From Panulirus ornatus (lineage: Eukaryota; Arthropoda; Malacostraca; Decapoda; Palinuridae), in NCBI RefSeq assembly GCF_036320965.1, contig NC_092262.1:5027087-5091086 (forward strand): DNA of 64,000 bases. The letters run 5' to 3'. The notes beneath the pieces were generated by a model that saw only the letters and a program-made list of their open reading frames with translations, was not told where the DNA came from and did no database searches. This document shows positions 9,977 through 23,324 of this stretch, piece after piece (the stretch's first letter is position 1; each line of letters opens with the position of its first letter). A program made the position numbers and the translations under genes.

Positions 9977-11536
9977 CTGAAACCCATGCCTAGAATGTCA
10001 CATCTCTGAGGAACCAACCCCTTGAAGCTTCAACTGAAGAATGAGAATTTAGAACCTGAATGCAAAAAAAAAGGATTTATAAGTCAACTTTAATGAGGTT
10101 TAATGATTTCTCTTCATCTCGTGGAGTTACCTTCTGAGATGATTTGATATCTGGTTACATAGGTATTGCTTGTTAATAACATGGTAAGAATCTCAAAAAA
10201 TTGAGCTTGCCAGAGTGGAGATTATCTATTGCTGATAGAGACTCAACAAATGACTTACAGTGTAGTATATATTGGTGATGAGAACTCACCACTTAATCTA
10301 AACAGGCCTGATTGTCAACCCATTTGTCTGATATGCATTAGCAAATGAAACAAATGGAAACAGAAGTGAAAAGAACCACATGTTCTAAGTATATAGATTT
10401 TTTCAATAAATATACTTTTGGCAGTAAAATATAGATTAAATATTAGGCTCCCAAAGCAAAAGAGAAAAAAATGCAATAAATTCTTGGAAAAATTCTGTTG
10501 GGAACCTGTAATATCGTATATTAAAGTTTCATTGAGGTGTGTGGGAAACATCTTTGGTTATATGCATTTGAGACATGAAGATATACTATGCTTTTAAGCA
10601 TGATTACAAAAAGCGACTTATGAATATGTTTCCAAAGAAAATCCAAGCTAATGAATGACTGCTCTCAATTCAAGATGACTTCTGTAAACATTCAGTCATT
10701 CACAGTATATTGTTTTGCTCTTCATACCAATTTATGCATCAAACGTATGCGAAGTGGGTTGTATGTTTCACATACAACTCAAAATTCAAAATAAGAATCT
10801 TATGTAATGGTCGGTGGCTGAGGCACTAAATTGTTTTTGCTATATCTATGACTAATAGTCATAAGTCCTTCAAGGACCTTTCTTCTAGAATTTAGATTGA
10901 CCCAAAAACCATACATCAGCCATTAATCCATACCTCTCATAATAAGTCTTTGTATTTGAGACTGAAAAAGAAATGTGTTACTGATTCCATTAAAATGGAA
11001 GACAAAGGTATATGGAGTAGGAAAAAATCTTGTGAATAATGAACACCTTTAGTGTGTCATTCAAAGAAAGTACTATCCTAGATGACATTCAGTGCGCTAT
11101 ACAGAAGCCCAATTTTAAGAGTATAGTTTAAATTACATCATTTCATTTACCTTCCTCTCAAATACACATCTGCTATAGAGTCCTATTCATTTAAGAAGAC
11201 TGTGCTTTTGTAAGCAATTAACTCAAAAACTTGTCGGACATATATGATTGAACAAAACTTATAAGAAATTATATGGAAAAAGGTTTGGCTGTGTACAAAA
11301 GTTCATCCTTCTTTGAATAGTGGTAGTATGTGATTTAGATGATATGTAAGAAATATTTCATTGTTCTTTATTTTTTCTTGATGCAGATAGATAAACGAAA
11401 AGATGTACAAATTGTTATATTTGCATATAACAGTAGAGACTAATAGAATTTAAGGATAAAGTTGGAAGATGTGACGTAATGTTTTGGAAAGATGCATGGA
11501 TAAGGAAGTATCCTTAAGTGGTGTGATCATATATAT
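9977..11536. other. Gnpnat1 3' UTR and gene-free AT-rich sequence
   Basis: After the stop at 9976 I see candidate poly(A) signals (10405, 10475) and then unremarkable AT-rich DNA with no convincing exon or repeat up to the LINE copy at 11537. Confidence 0.6.
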
Positions 11537-12312
11537 ATGGTTGTGCAGAGGAGGGTGGATGTGTTGGAAATGAAGTGTTTGAGGACAATGTGTGGTGTGA
11601 GGTGGTTTGATCGAGTAAGTAATGAAGAGGTAAGAGAGATGTGTGATAATTAAAAGAGTGTGGTTGACAGAGCAGAAGAGAGTGTTTTGAAATTGTTTGG
11701 TCAAATGGAGAGAATGTGTGAGGAGGGAATGAGAAGAAGTGGGAGACCTAATTGGAGGTGGAAGGATGGAGTGAAAAAGATTTTGAGCGATCGGGGCCTG
11801 AACATACAGGAGGGTGAAAGGCGTGCAAGGAATAGTGAATTGGAACGATGTGATATACCAGGCTTGACGTGCTGTCAGTGGATTGAACCAGAGCATGTGA
11901 AGCGTCTGGGGTAAACCATGGAAAGTTTTGCAGGCCTGGATGTAGAAAGGGAGCTGTGGTTTTGGTGCATTACACATGACAGCTAGAAACTGAGTGTGAA
12001 CGAATGTGGCCTTTGTTGTCTTTTCCTAGCGCTACCTCATGCGTGCACAGGGGGAGGGGGGGGTGCCATTTCATGTGAGGCGGGTTGGCGACAGGAATGG
12101 ATGAAGGCAGCAAGTATGAATATGTACATGTGTATATATGTATTTGTTTGTATATGTATGTATATGTTGAAATGTATAAGTATGTATATGTGCAAGTGTA
12201 GGTGTTTGTGTATATACATGTGTATGTGGGTGGGTTGGGCCAGTCTTTCGTCTGTTTCCTTGCGCTGCCTCGCTAACGCAGGAGACAGCGACTAAGTATA
12301 ATAAAAAGAAAA
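11537..12312 (+). mobile_element. 5'-truncated LINE copy with the full-length 3' UTR
   Basis: It starts in the RT C-terminal region (equivalent to about 4148 of the full copy), with stops and small deletions. It continues past the stop region (near 11868) through a long 3' UTR. That UTR includes a first hairpin module near 12030, a TA/GT-rich middle, and the terminal hairpin near 12261-12295 followed by an A-rich tail. This copy shows the UTR that is shortened in the 1399-4725 element. Confidence 0.8.
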
Positions 12313-12325
12313 ATATTAATTTTCA

Positions 12326-13478
12326 TATATGGATTTGTGTGTGGCGTTTGTAGATCTGGAGAAGGCATATGATACTTTTGGGGGAGATGCTTTGTGGAGG
12401 GTGTTGGGAGTATGTGGCGTGGGAGGTAAGTTGCTGGAAGCAGTGAAAAGTTTTGTCGGGGATGAGGGGCATGTGTACGAGTGGGGAGAGGGGGGGGGGG
12501 TGATTGGTTCCTAGTGAATGTCAGTTTGCGGCAGGGGTGCGTGGTGTCTGTTGTGCAGTCTGTTATTTATGGGAGGGCTTGGGCGGTGAGTCAGTTGTTG
12601 TTCGCTGATGATACAGCACTGGTGGCTGATTCGGGTGAGAAACTGCAGAGGTTGGTGACTGAGCTTGGTAAGGTGTGTGAAGGAAGAAAGCTGAGAGTGA
12701 GTGTGGATAGGAGCAAGGTAGTTGGGTTCTGTGGGGTTGAGGGATGGGTTGGTTGGGAGGTGGGTTTGAACGGAGAGGGGCTGGAGGAGGTGGGATGTTT
12801 TAGATATCTGGGAGTGGATTTGGCAGTGGATGGAACCATGGAAGTGGAAGTGAATCACAGGGTGGGGGAGGGGGCGAAGGTTCTGGGAGCATTGAAGAGT
12901 GGATGGAAGGCAAGAACATTGTCCCATAGAACGAAGTTGGGTGTTTGAGGGAGTAGTGGTTCCAGCAATGTTGTGTGGTTGCAGGGCATGGTCTGTGGAT
13001 GGGGTTGTGTAGAGGGTGGATGTGGTGGAGGTGGGGTGTTTGAGGACAGTGTGTGGTGTGGGGTGGTTTGATCGAGTGAGTGATGAGGGGTTGGGGGGGG
13101 GGTAAAAGGAGTGTGGTTGAGAGAGCAGAGGAGCTAGTGTTGAGGTGTTTTGGTCATGTGGAAGGAATGAGTGAGGAAAGATTGACAGGGGGATGTGTGT
13201 GTCAGAGATGGAGGGAACAAGAAGAGGTGGGAGACCAGATAGGAGGTGGAAGGATGGAGTGAGGGGAATTTTGAGCGATCGGGGTGTGAACATACAGGAG
13301 GGTGAGGGGCATGCGGGGAATGGAGTGAATTGGGACGATGTAGTATACTGGGGTTGACGTGCTGTCAATGGATTGAACCAGGGCATGTTAAGCATCTGGG
13401 GTAAACCGTAGAAAGTTTTGTGGGGCCTGGATGTGGTAAGGGAGCTGTGATTTTGGTGCATTACACATGACAGCTAGA
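12326..13478 (+). mobile_element. Diverged LINE RT fragment
   Basis: Begins at MDLCVAFVDLEKAYD (near 12329) and passes LLFADDTALVAD (near 12600) and FRYLGVDLAVDG (near 12800) into the C-terminal domain and UTR. It is G-enriched and carries frameshifts (near 12510, 12545, 12948, 13100) and a deletion after GCVVS. It is a pseudogene, older than the 1399-4725 copy. Confidence 0.85.
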
Positions 13479-13485
13479 GACTGTC

Positions 13486-13952
13486 CATGGTTTACCCAAG
13501 ACACTTCAAATGCCCTGGTTCAGTCCATTGACAGCACGTCGACCCCGGTATACCACATTGTTCCCATTCACTCTATTTCTTGCATGCCTTTCACCCTCCT
13601 GTATGTTCAGGTCCTGATCACTCAAAATCTTTTTCACTCCATCCTTCCACCTCCAATTTGGTCTCCCACTTCTCGTTCCCTCCACCTTCGGCACATTATC
13701 CTCTTTGTCAATCTTTCCTCACTCATTCTTTCCATGTGACCACACCATTTCAATACACCCTCTTCTGCTCTCTCCACCACACTCTTTTTACTACCACACA
13801 TCTCTCTTACCCTTTCATTACTTACTTGATCAAACCACCTTACACCACATATTGTCCTCAGACATTTCATTTCCAACACATCCACCCTCCTCCACACAAC
13901 CCTATCTATAGCCCATGCCTCGTAACCATATAACATTGTTGGAACCACCATT
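13486..13952 (-). mobile_element. LINE 3' fragment, inverted
   Basis: Minus-strand RT C-terminal segment, from VVPTMLYGYEAWAID (near 13950) to GRPNWRWKDGVKKIL (near 13630) and the UTR start. One frameshift lies near 13690. It sits tail to tail with the previous fragment. Confidence 0.85.
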
Positions 13953-15694
13953 TTTATAATAATATAATAAATTTGATAATAAATAAGAGAAATAGAATAT
14001 ATATATAAAAAAAGATATTATTATTTGTTTGTGATATTTATGTTGAAAATTGATGAGAAGTTCTTAATTCAGAAGAGTTTGAGGTGAACAGATTTATTAA
14101 GCAGACTGTCAAAGTATGTCAGGAATGTTGTTGATCACATGCAGTGGAAGTATGTTGTGTGTAAATAGCAGATGAACAATTATCAGGTTTTGTATCAGAA
14201 TTTGTTCATTATTATGATGTAAGTTGAAGCTATGTATGAATGATCTGTGAGGCTGTATACATTTGATACACCTCATGTAATTGTGAATAAAGGTAAAGAT
14301 AATACTCAGATTTCTAAGATAAAACTTTGAAAGATATGAAGCCATTGTACATGGCACGACATTTTTGGTAAATTACATCTCTGCAAAACGCAAAGTACAT
14401 TTGTTTATGGAAACCTCTTATGTCAGTCAGTACAGTTATTACTGTTATCATGATCATCCAATTTTTATACAACTAAGCAAGAAAATCTGATAAGAGTTTA
14501 TAATAATCTTGATATGGAATCTGAATAGCTTTCTGGAGCATGCAGGTGATTTAAGATTTTAATGCAAAAGGAGTACTAATGATTATTTGCTTAATTCTTT
14601 TAATGAATTAGTTTGAGCTTTTGAAATCAGATGAAATTTTATGTTGATGAATTTGTTATGTGTGAACAGTTTGTTTTTTGTGTTACAGCATTTTTGTTTT
14701 TTATTATTATCTTATGAAGCTTTTTAACTGTAAATTCCATAAAGTGGCTACATACTTCAAGTTTATGGAATATTTGTTTATAATCCCACATGAAGTTTTA
14801 CTGAATTACCTATGTATGCTTTTTTTTGGAAATGAAAGACTACACAAGTTACACTGAGTTGGCAAAGCTGAGTCACATTTACGTGGAATTGGTTTTATTT
14901 TGTCAATAATCATCATTTTACTTAATGGAATTTCTCCTACCTCATCTGCAACAAAATTATTTCTTTACTGTTAGCAAATGTTTTCATATTTTTATGATGT
15001 ACAGCCTTAGTAATTATGAGCTGTGAACAGCAAAGAACTATCTAGTATTTATGTATGTATAATGTGTGCTTTTATAGCCATTCAGCATTCAGAATCTGGC
15101 AGTGTGTTTTGTTATATTAGTAAGTTTCAGTAAGTTCATCAGATTCACATATTTGCTAGGTCCAAGCCAGGCATAGAACCTTGTCTTATGATTAACCACT
15201 CTCATGTTTTAATTGAATTCATAAATGCATAACATAAAACACAAAATATAATATTGTGTATATTATCTGTGTAAATAGATGGCTTTGAAGATAGTTTTCA
15301 AAACTAATGAATTATATACTAAATTCTTTGAGGAATTAGTGAAATAAAGTACAATGACAGTATTGAGTGACGGCTTTAAGTTTAGGATGTATGACTGGTC
15401 TTTGTAAAATTATGTACCACTACTGTTTTAATTTATAGACGTGAGTAAAACCATTAGGAAATGGAAGATACAAAGTTTCAAGTGCTTTCGTATAACTGTA
15501 TTGTCAAGACTGTGTAAGACTGTGTACAGATGGAGGGAACCAGAATATAACATACCAGATGCCTCTGGGCAGGGCAGGCAAATGGATTAAGAGACAGATG
15601 AAGGGATTAGGTCGCAGGTCACCCTCGACAACCGCACCTTTCTGAAGTTATGTTTTGTGAAATATGAGTACAATTTTGTCTCTTATAAAGGTAT
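13953..15694. other. Gene-free AT-rich interval
   Basis: No splice-bounded exon, tandem array or recognisable element was seen here. Confidence 0.6.
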
Positions 15695-15992
15695 CTAACC
15701 AGCATTTTGATTCATATTGATATTTCTTCCATGTTTGATAAGAGATGATTCTACAATATTTCTATCCATTACTGAGTTATTGTATGTGATAACTAACACT
15801 GCCCCTGTCAGTTTGATGATGAAAATCTCTAAGGTGGACAAATATTGCATTAGATTCTTGATAATTCCCAACACTATTTTGATGGTGTTTAACCCTAATG
15901 CCAAGAACCTTACCAGTATGACCAATGTAAGACTGATCACACACAACCCTTCTGAGGATATACAGAATTTCTGATAAGACTTTCCTTGACAT
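15695..15992 (-). mobile_element. Penelope-like element fragment with GIY-YIG nuclease remnant
   Basis: One minus-strand frame reads YIGHTGKVLGIRVKHHQNSV then QESNAIFVHLRDFHHQTD. These are the YIG block, the Arg-x-x-x-His helix and the N-A-x-x-x-H segment of the C-terminal GIY-YIG endonuclease of Penelope-like retroelements. An overlapping frame continues with YNNSVMDRNIVESSLIKH, so a frameshift separates the halves. This part normally cuts target DNA for element insertion. The copy is truncated and dead. Confidence 0.75.
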
Positions 15993-16384
15993 TATTATTA
16001 TTGCTGAGCACTACATTCATATCAAACAAAACAGAAACATTAAGCAAGTTCTCACAGTAGGATAATACCAATATGTTTGTCGCAAATATTTCTTTACATG
16101 AACACTGTAAAAAGACTTTCTAGCAAGATTACAAGATGGATTAAAGAAATATTTGGGATAATGTAAATAATACCCACTGTCATGAATATTGCAGAGTTCA
16201 TGATCAGTGAATTCTGGACTACACATGCAAAATGCTGTAAGAAACATAATGAAAACACATATCATTTCACTTTATTGTGGAAGCAGAGTATTAAAAAATA
16301 TATGAACAGACACTTCTGAGTTGGAGATATATGTTGAATTTTAGGTTATTTCCATCCCTATGAAAATTACAATCTAAGTGTTAA

Positions 16385-16655
16385 GTTTAATAGTGTTATG
16401 GTTGAACAACATAAAAGTAGTGTTAGGTATGGCCAAGGATTTAATACAATGTATGTCCACTAGACTTTCTCGTCATAAAACTGAGTGGAGTAGTGTTAAG
16501 GTTATCTCATACAATAACTATGTAATGGATAGAAATGTTGGAGAAACATCTCTTATCAAACATATAGATATTAATATGAATCAAAGTGTTGGTTTATATG
16601 AACTAGATAGTTTTATAAGTGACAGAATTGTAAATATGTTTACCAGAACATAGGT
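16385..16655 (+). mobile_element. Penelope-like element C-terminal fragment, opposite orientation
   Basis: Plus-strand frame YNNYVMDRNVGETSLIKH then NMNQSVGLYELDSFI. It matches the C-terminal reading of the fragment at 15695-15992, so two copies of one family lie inverted about 400 bp apart. Confidence 0.6.
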
Positions 16656-16925
16656 TAAACTGAGTTCATAATTTGAGGGAGGTGAGGTCATCAAGGGTGA
16701 CCTGTGCCTGAATCCCTTCATGTGTTTCTTAATTCATTTGCATGCCCCACTCATGGCAGTTGGTATATTACATTCTGGTTTTTGCTATATGTGCTTGGTC
16801 CTGACAATGTGATCATACAAAAGCATTTGACACTTTGTATTTTCCATTTCCTCATGGTCTTGCCTGCATCTTATGTACACTCATTACTTAAATACTTTTT
16901 GCATATATATATATATTTTTTTTTG

Positions 16926-17163
16926 TTTTCTTTTTTCATACTATTAGCCATTTTCCGCGATAGCAAGGTAGCGTTAAGAACAGAGGACTGGGCCTTTGAG
17001 GGCATATCCTCACCTGGCCCCCATCTCTGTTCCTTCTTTTGGAAAATTAAAAAAGAAGAGAGGGGAGGATTTCCAGCCACCCACTCCCTCCCCTTTTAGT
17101 CACCTTCTGCGACACGCAGGGAATACGTGGGAAGTATTCTTTCTCCCCTATCCCCAGGGATAA
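16926..17163 (-). mobile_element. Short LINE derivative, minus-strand copy
   Basis: Full-length unit with small changes, ending at CCCCTATCCCCAGGGATAA near 17162. It is directly followed by a LINE 3' tail. Confidence 0.8.
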
Positions 17164-17171
17164 TATATATT

Positions 17172-19412
17172 TTTTTTTTTTGTTTTGTCGCTGTCTCCCG
17201 CGTTTGCGAGGTAGCGCAAGGAAACAGACGAAAGAAATGGCCCAACCCACCCCCATACACATGCCTTGATTCAATCCACTGACAGCACGTCAACCCCGGT
17301 ATACCACATCGCTCCAATTCACTCTATTCTTTGCCCTCCTTTCACCCTCCCGCATGTTCAGGCCCCGATCACACAAAATCTTTTTCACTCCATCTTTCCA
17401 CCTCCAATTTGGTCTCCATCTTCTCCTCGTTCCCTCCACCTCCGACACATATATCCTCTTGGTCAATCTTTCCTCACTCATTCTCTCCATGTGACCAAAC
17501 CATTTCAAAACACCCTCTTCTGCTCTCTCAACCACGCTCTTTTTATTTCCACACATCTCTCTCACCCTTACGTTACTTACTCGATCAAACCACCTCACAC
17601 CACACATTGTCCTCAAACATCTCATTTCCAGCACATCCATCCTCCTGCGCACAACTCTATCCATAGTCCACGCCTCGCAGCCATACAACATTGTTGGAAC
17701 CACTATTCCTTCAAACATACCCATTTTTGCTTTCCTAGATAATGTTCTCGACTTCCACACATTCTTCAAGGCTCCCAGAATTTTCGCCCCCTCCCCCACC
17801 CTATGATCCACTTCGGCTTCCATGTTTCCATCCGCTGCCAGATCCACTCCCAGATATCTAAAACACTTCACTTCCTCCAGTTTTTCTCCATTCAAACCTC
17901 ACTTCCTCCAGTTTTTCTCCATTCAAACCTACCTCCTAATTGACTTGACCCTCAACCCTACCGTACCTAATTACCTTGCTCCCATTCACATTTACTCCTA
18001 ACTTTCTTCTTTCACACACTTTACCAAACTCAGTCACCAGCTTCTGCAGTTTCTCACATGAATCAGCCACCAGCACTGTATCATCAGCGAACAACAACTG
18101 ACTCACTTCCCAAGCTCTCTCATCCCCAACAGACTCCATACTTGCCCCTCTTTCCAAAACTCTTGCATTCACCTCCCTAACAACCCCATCCATAAACAAA
18201 TTAAACAACCATGGAGACATCACACACCCCTGCCGCAAACCTACATTCACTGAGAACCAATCACTTTCCTCTCTTCCTACACGCACACATGCCTTACATC
18301 CTCGATAAAAACTTTTCACTGCTTCTAACAACTTGCCTCCCACACCATATATTCTTAATACCTTCCACAGAGCATCTCTATCAACTCTATCATATGCCTT
18401 CTCCAGATCCATAAATGCTACATACAAATCCATTTGCTTTTCTAAGTATTTCTCACATACATTCTTCAAAGCAAACACCTGATCCACACATCCTCTACCA
18501 CTTCTGAAACCACACTGCTCTTCCCCAATCTGATGCTCTGTACATGCCTTCACCCTCTCAATCAATACCCTCCCATATAATTTACCAGGAATACTCAACA
18601 AACTTATACCTCTGTAATTTGAGCACTCACTCTTATCCCCTTTGCCTTTGTACAATGGCAGTATGCACGCATTCCGCCAATCCTCAGGCACCTCACCATG
18701 AGTCATACATACATTAAATAACCTTACCAACCAGTCAATAATACAGTCACCCCCCCCTTTTTAATAAATTCCACTGCAAGTACCATCCAAACCTGCTGCC
18801 TTGCCGGCTTTCATCTTCCGCAAAGCTTTTACTACCTCTTCTCCGTTTACCAAATCATTTTCCCTAACCCTCTCACTTTGCACACCACCTCGACCAAAAC
18901 ACCCTATATCTGCCACTCTATCATCAAACACATTCAACAAACCTTCAAAATACTCACTCCATCTCCTTCTCACATCACATCCCTCCAGTTGCGCCTCTTA
19001 GCACATTAACATCCAAAAGTCTCTCTTTCGCGCGCCCTGTCAATTAACACGTAATCCAATAATGCCTCTCTGGCCATCTCTCCTACTTACATACGTATAC
19101 TTATGTATATCTCGCTTTTTAAACCAGGTATTCCCAATCACCAGTCCTTTCTCAGCACATAAATCTACAAGCTCTTCACCATTTCCATTTACAACACTGA
19201 ACACCCCATGTATACGAATTATTCCCTCAACTGCCACATTACTCACCTTTGCATTCAAATCACCCATCACTATAACCCGGTCTCGTGCATCAAAACCACT
19301 AACACACTCATTCAGCTTTTGGAAATATTTCTTTTTCTCTCCTTTTTTTTTATTATACTTTGTTGGTGTCTCCCATGTTAGCAAGGTAGCGCGAGGAAAC
19401 AGACGAAAGATG
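17172..19412 (-). mobile_element. LINE copy with internal deletion and rearranged 5' end
   Basis: Minus-strand 3' tail at 17180-17262, then RT C-terminus to RT core (17290-18970, FADD near 18090). At 18976 it jumps directly to the endonuclease ORF (19000-19320). The junction removes what corresponds to about 2290-2860 of the full copy, between two GATGT words. A 32-bp piece is duplicated in tandem at 17866-17930. A frameshift lies near 18755. The 5' end (19345-19412) is another 3'-tail fragment joined inside the endonuclease. It is dead but well preserved in RT. Confidence 0.85.
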
Positions 19413-20282
19413 CTTACTAATAGTGTACCTTTTACAACAAATGACAAATTATTTGTAAGACTGGGTTTGTATTTACAGTGATATGCCTTTTGCTCAGTTT
19501 TAACTTAGGGTTGTGACGAATGCTTAATTCCTTTAGACATAAGATGTCATCTAAACATGAAATGTCCAATATAGTAACTAAAAAGATTATCATATATTCT
19601 AACCTCATTTGTGCAAATGGTTGTGGAAATTAGTGTGTACAGTGATTAGTAGTGCAATATATTTTGGATATAATTTGTTGTAATAACTAATATTATTTTT
19701 GCATTCCAACTTGTGTATATTTTATATATTCATGAACTATTTAGTTTATTTGTTGAACTGGCATATATTGTTTGTTCACTTGATATGTAGCTTTTTCCCC
19801 TCTTGATTGTTGTTATACTGTCAATGATTTCCATCATATGTAATATAAAGATGTGAAAGCAGTCTACAGTTTATGCGATAGCCTTTTACTTCGACTTTTT
19901 TTCTGAAAAGAAAATCTGGTATCCATTTTGTATGGAAGACTTTAGAATAGAATCCTGTGATAGCTTCTTAACGATGATAATGATGATGATGAGAATGACA
20001 TTTATATATTTGTTTATCTATAATTGCCCTATCGTTTCCATGCCACTGGAATTAGTGGAGCCTTGGAACTGCACAAACTCCTGGAAAAGGAGTTCTGGAG
20101 TAACTCCAGGGCACTTATAAAAAAAGAGGGGTCCTATGGCAATTATAAATAGATAAATAATGATATTTTTTTTTTTTCATGCAGTTTTGCTGTTTCACAT
20201 GTGAGCAAGTTAGTTTCGTGAACAGATGACGGAGGCTTACAGCAGGATAAATAAAAGATGATATGTATATATTATCATTACT
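19413..20282. other. Gene-free interval
   Basis: AT-rich sequence between two LINE pieces; nothing recognisable. Confidence 0.55.
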
Positions 20283-21117
20283 ATTATTATACTTTGTCGC
20301 TGTCTCCCGCATTAGCGAGGTAGCGCAAAGAAATAGAAGAAAGAATGGCCCAACCCACCCACCAACACATGTATATACATAAACACCCACACACGCACAT
20401 ATACATACCTATACATTTCAATGTATACATACATATACATACACAGACATATACATATATACACATGCACATATTCATACATGCTGCCTTCATCTATTCC
20501 CACTGCCACCCCGCCTCACATGAAATGACACCCCCTCCCCATGCGTCCGTGCAAGATAGCGCTAGGAAGGACAACAAAGGCCACATTCGTCCACACTCAG
20601 ACTCTGGCTGTCATGTGTAAGTTGCTAGAAGCAGTGAAAAGCTTTTGTCGAGGATGAAAGGCATGTGTACAAGTAGAAAGAGAGGAAAGTGAATGGTTCT
20701 CAGTGAATGTCGGTTTGTGGCAGGGGTGCGTGATATCTCCATGGTTGTTTAATTTGTTTATGGATGGAGTTGTTAGGGAGGTGAATGCAAGACTTTTGGA
20801 GAGAGGAGTAAGTATGCAGTCTGTTGGGGATGAGAGGGCTTGGGAAGTGAGTCAGTTGTTGTTTGCTGATGATACAACGCTGGTGGCTGATTCGGGTGAG
20901 AAATTGCAGAAGTTGGTGACTGAGTTTGGTAAAGTGTGTGAAAGAAGAAAGCTGAGAGTAAATGTGAATAAGAGCAAGGGTATTTGGTTCAGTAGGGTTG
21001 AGGGACAAGTAAATTGGGAGGTAAGTTTGAATGGAGAAAAACTCGAGGAAGTGAAGTGTTTTAGATATCTTGAGTGGATTTGGCAGCAGATGGAACCATG
21101 GAAGCGGAAGTGAGTCA
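20283..21117. mobile_element. Composite: inverted LINE 3' tail joined to a plus-strand RT fragment
   Basis: 20283-20617 is a minus-strand LINE 3' UTR (both hairpin modules). It abuts at about 20618 a plus-strand RT piece (GCVISPWLFNLFMDG near 20725, LLFADDTTLVAD near 20860, VKCFRYL near 21050) that stops near 21117. The opposite orientations suggest twin-priming or nested insertion. Confidence 0.8.
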
Positions 21118-21135
21118 CAGTGTGGGCGAAGGGGG

Positions 21136-21583
21136 CGAGGTAGCATTAAGAACAGAGGACTTAGCCTAAGAGGGAAAATCCTCACTTGCATACTTGATCA
21201 CCATTTCCCATGTTGCTGAGGTAGCACCAGGAAGAGATAAAATGCCACATTGGCTCACATCCTTTCTCTAGCTGTCTTTTGGAATGAACTGTACAGTGCC
21301 CAGTCCACAACCCAGCCCCAACAGATCTCTCCATGGTTTACCCAAGCTGTTCTCATTCCCTGGGGATAGGGAGAAACATTACTACCCACTTATCTCCTGT
21401 CCCTAAGAGAGGTGGAAGCAAGGGACTTCAAATCTTCCCTTCATGTTTTACTTTTAAAAGAAAGGAACTTAGGAAAGAGCCAAAAGTGGATCTTTTATCC
21501 TGTAAGGTTAAGTCATCTATTCTGGATTCTACCTCACTCATTCAGGGAATTAACAGATATGTTTGAAAGAAAAGAATATGTAT
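21136..21583. mobile_element. Old remnants of the short LINE derivative
   Basis: 21136-21190 matches its 3' part on the minus strand. 21355-21583 is a heavily diverged plus-strand copy that keeps the CCCTGGGGATAGGG start and the GTTTGAAAGAAAAG end. These show the family was active over a long time. Confidence 0.6.
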
Positions 21584-22609
21584 ATACAGTAGCCAACATG
21601 TGCTGGTAAAAGCATGTCCCCTATCTTGGCTCACAGTAAATTATCTTTTATACCAGATTCTAGAGAGAGAAAAGTTCAAACCTGGAGTTGTAATCAAATT
21701 TTTGGACAGTTATCTCAAAATTTTTTATGAAACCTTAATTGATATAGAGAGTGATCTTTATGAATACTAATATGTTGTTAACCTTTTATGGCAATATGAT
21801 ACATGATAGAAAAAAGATAACACATATTTAGTGTTTTCAGTGAAACCCAGTTTTTGTAAGTAACTTGCAGGAAAATGTGGTACATGGTAAGTTCAGGATT
21901 AAATGTTTATGTAGTAAGTATGAGAAACTTTGTGATTACAGGACTAAGATACTGCTTTTCATTCACAACCTAAAATGCTTAGGTCTAGTCTTAGGGCCTG
22001 ATGTGTGTAGAGTTTGTTTGCTATATTGTAGAGACAGCTAGTCACTTCTTTCATTTTAAGGCCCTAGACCAAGTTAGACCTCTGTTCATGACAATGCATC
22101 ACCCTATCTTGAACTTAGATTGTGGAAATATGTCTTCGTTTCACTGGCACTTAAGAAATTTCTGCCTTGATGGGATCTCTAAGAGTGAATTTAATAATCT
22201 CGAAGATAGGAACAGGGATGAATTTAGGATAAGTAGTAATGTTTACTTATGGTATGATCCTGACAAATCGTATTCTTGTCAAATGTCATTAACTTCAGCT
22301 TAATGTGATTGTAAGACTTTACTTAGGTTTTTTGCTTTGAAGCCCGTAATTTCTCATGTAACAGATAGAAGTTTTGTACATATTACTTCAAATGAATATT
22401 GAACTGCTAGATTGGTTTTGAGGAACATTATTTTCTAATTCTAATGATTATATAGTTGAGGATATACACCCTGTTATCACTTCAGGGAATAGCATATTAG
22501 AATAACTGATATTGTTATAGAAAACTTTTGCATTTTTAGACATCTGTGCTTTATATATATGTTTGCTGATTTCATTTCTTTTTGTTATATGTGTTTGCCT
22601 TCCTCATCC

Positions 22610-22792
22610 CAGTCAGATAGTGTCAAAGAACTGAGCCTTTTAAGAGACTCATTTTGCTTCTTGTTTCAAGAAAGTGATAATACTGGTGAGACGGATATCC
22701 AGCCCCTTAATTTTGTTCCTAAGTGGCCTTTTTTGTCATGCAAGACAAATTTGGATTGTGCTCTTCTTTTTCTCTATCCCCAGGGATTATAT
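22610..22792 (-). mobile_element. Ancient short LINE derivative copy
   Basis: Diverged minus-strand copy recognised by GATATCCAGCCCCTTAA and CTCTATCCCCAGGGATTATA at the expected spacing. The surrounding 21584-23324 shows nothing else. Confidence 0.5.
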
Positions 22793-23324
22793 TTGTCTAA
22801 TATGTAAAATTTATCATTTTGAAACATTAATACAGATTTATCTTTGTACATTTATCATGGTCTCTTATAACTCTATTGCATAAACATATAAGTTCTAAAT
22901 CTAATAAAAAATTTCACAATTGCATGTAAGCATTTCAAGTATTCAGCAGTTTCTTGATCAAGTTTGTCATCAACATTACTGCTGACAATTGTTAAACTGA
23001 ATATGACCCAAGAAACATACATGACTTCTTTGTGTCTCAGTCCAGTGTAAATCCTACATATACGTTTATAAATCCTTTATAAACTGATGAAGGTTAAAAC
23101 TTTCCTTGAGTAGCTATTTGACTCAATTTTGTATAAGGCTTCAAAGCATGTTCATTTTATTAGAATGTACATTTCTTACTTGTGAAATGAAGACACATGT
23201 CAAAATGACTTTTCTTTCAATGATATTTCCTAAACCACCAATAGATGATGATTCTGGTTACAGAACTTGCTTTTGTGTATGTATCAAAAATTTTATTTTT
23301 ATTTTGTGATTACCATAAATATGA

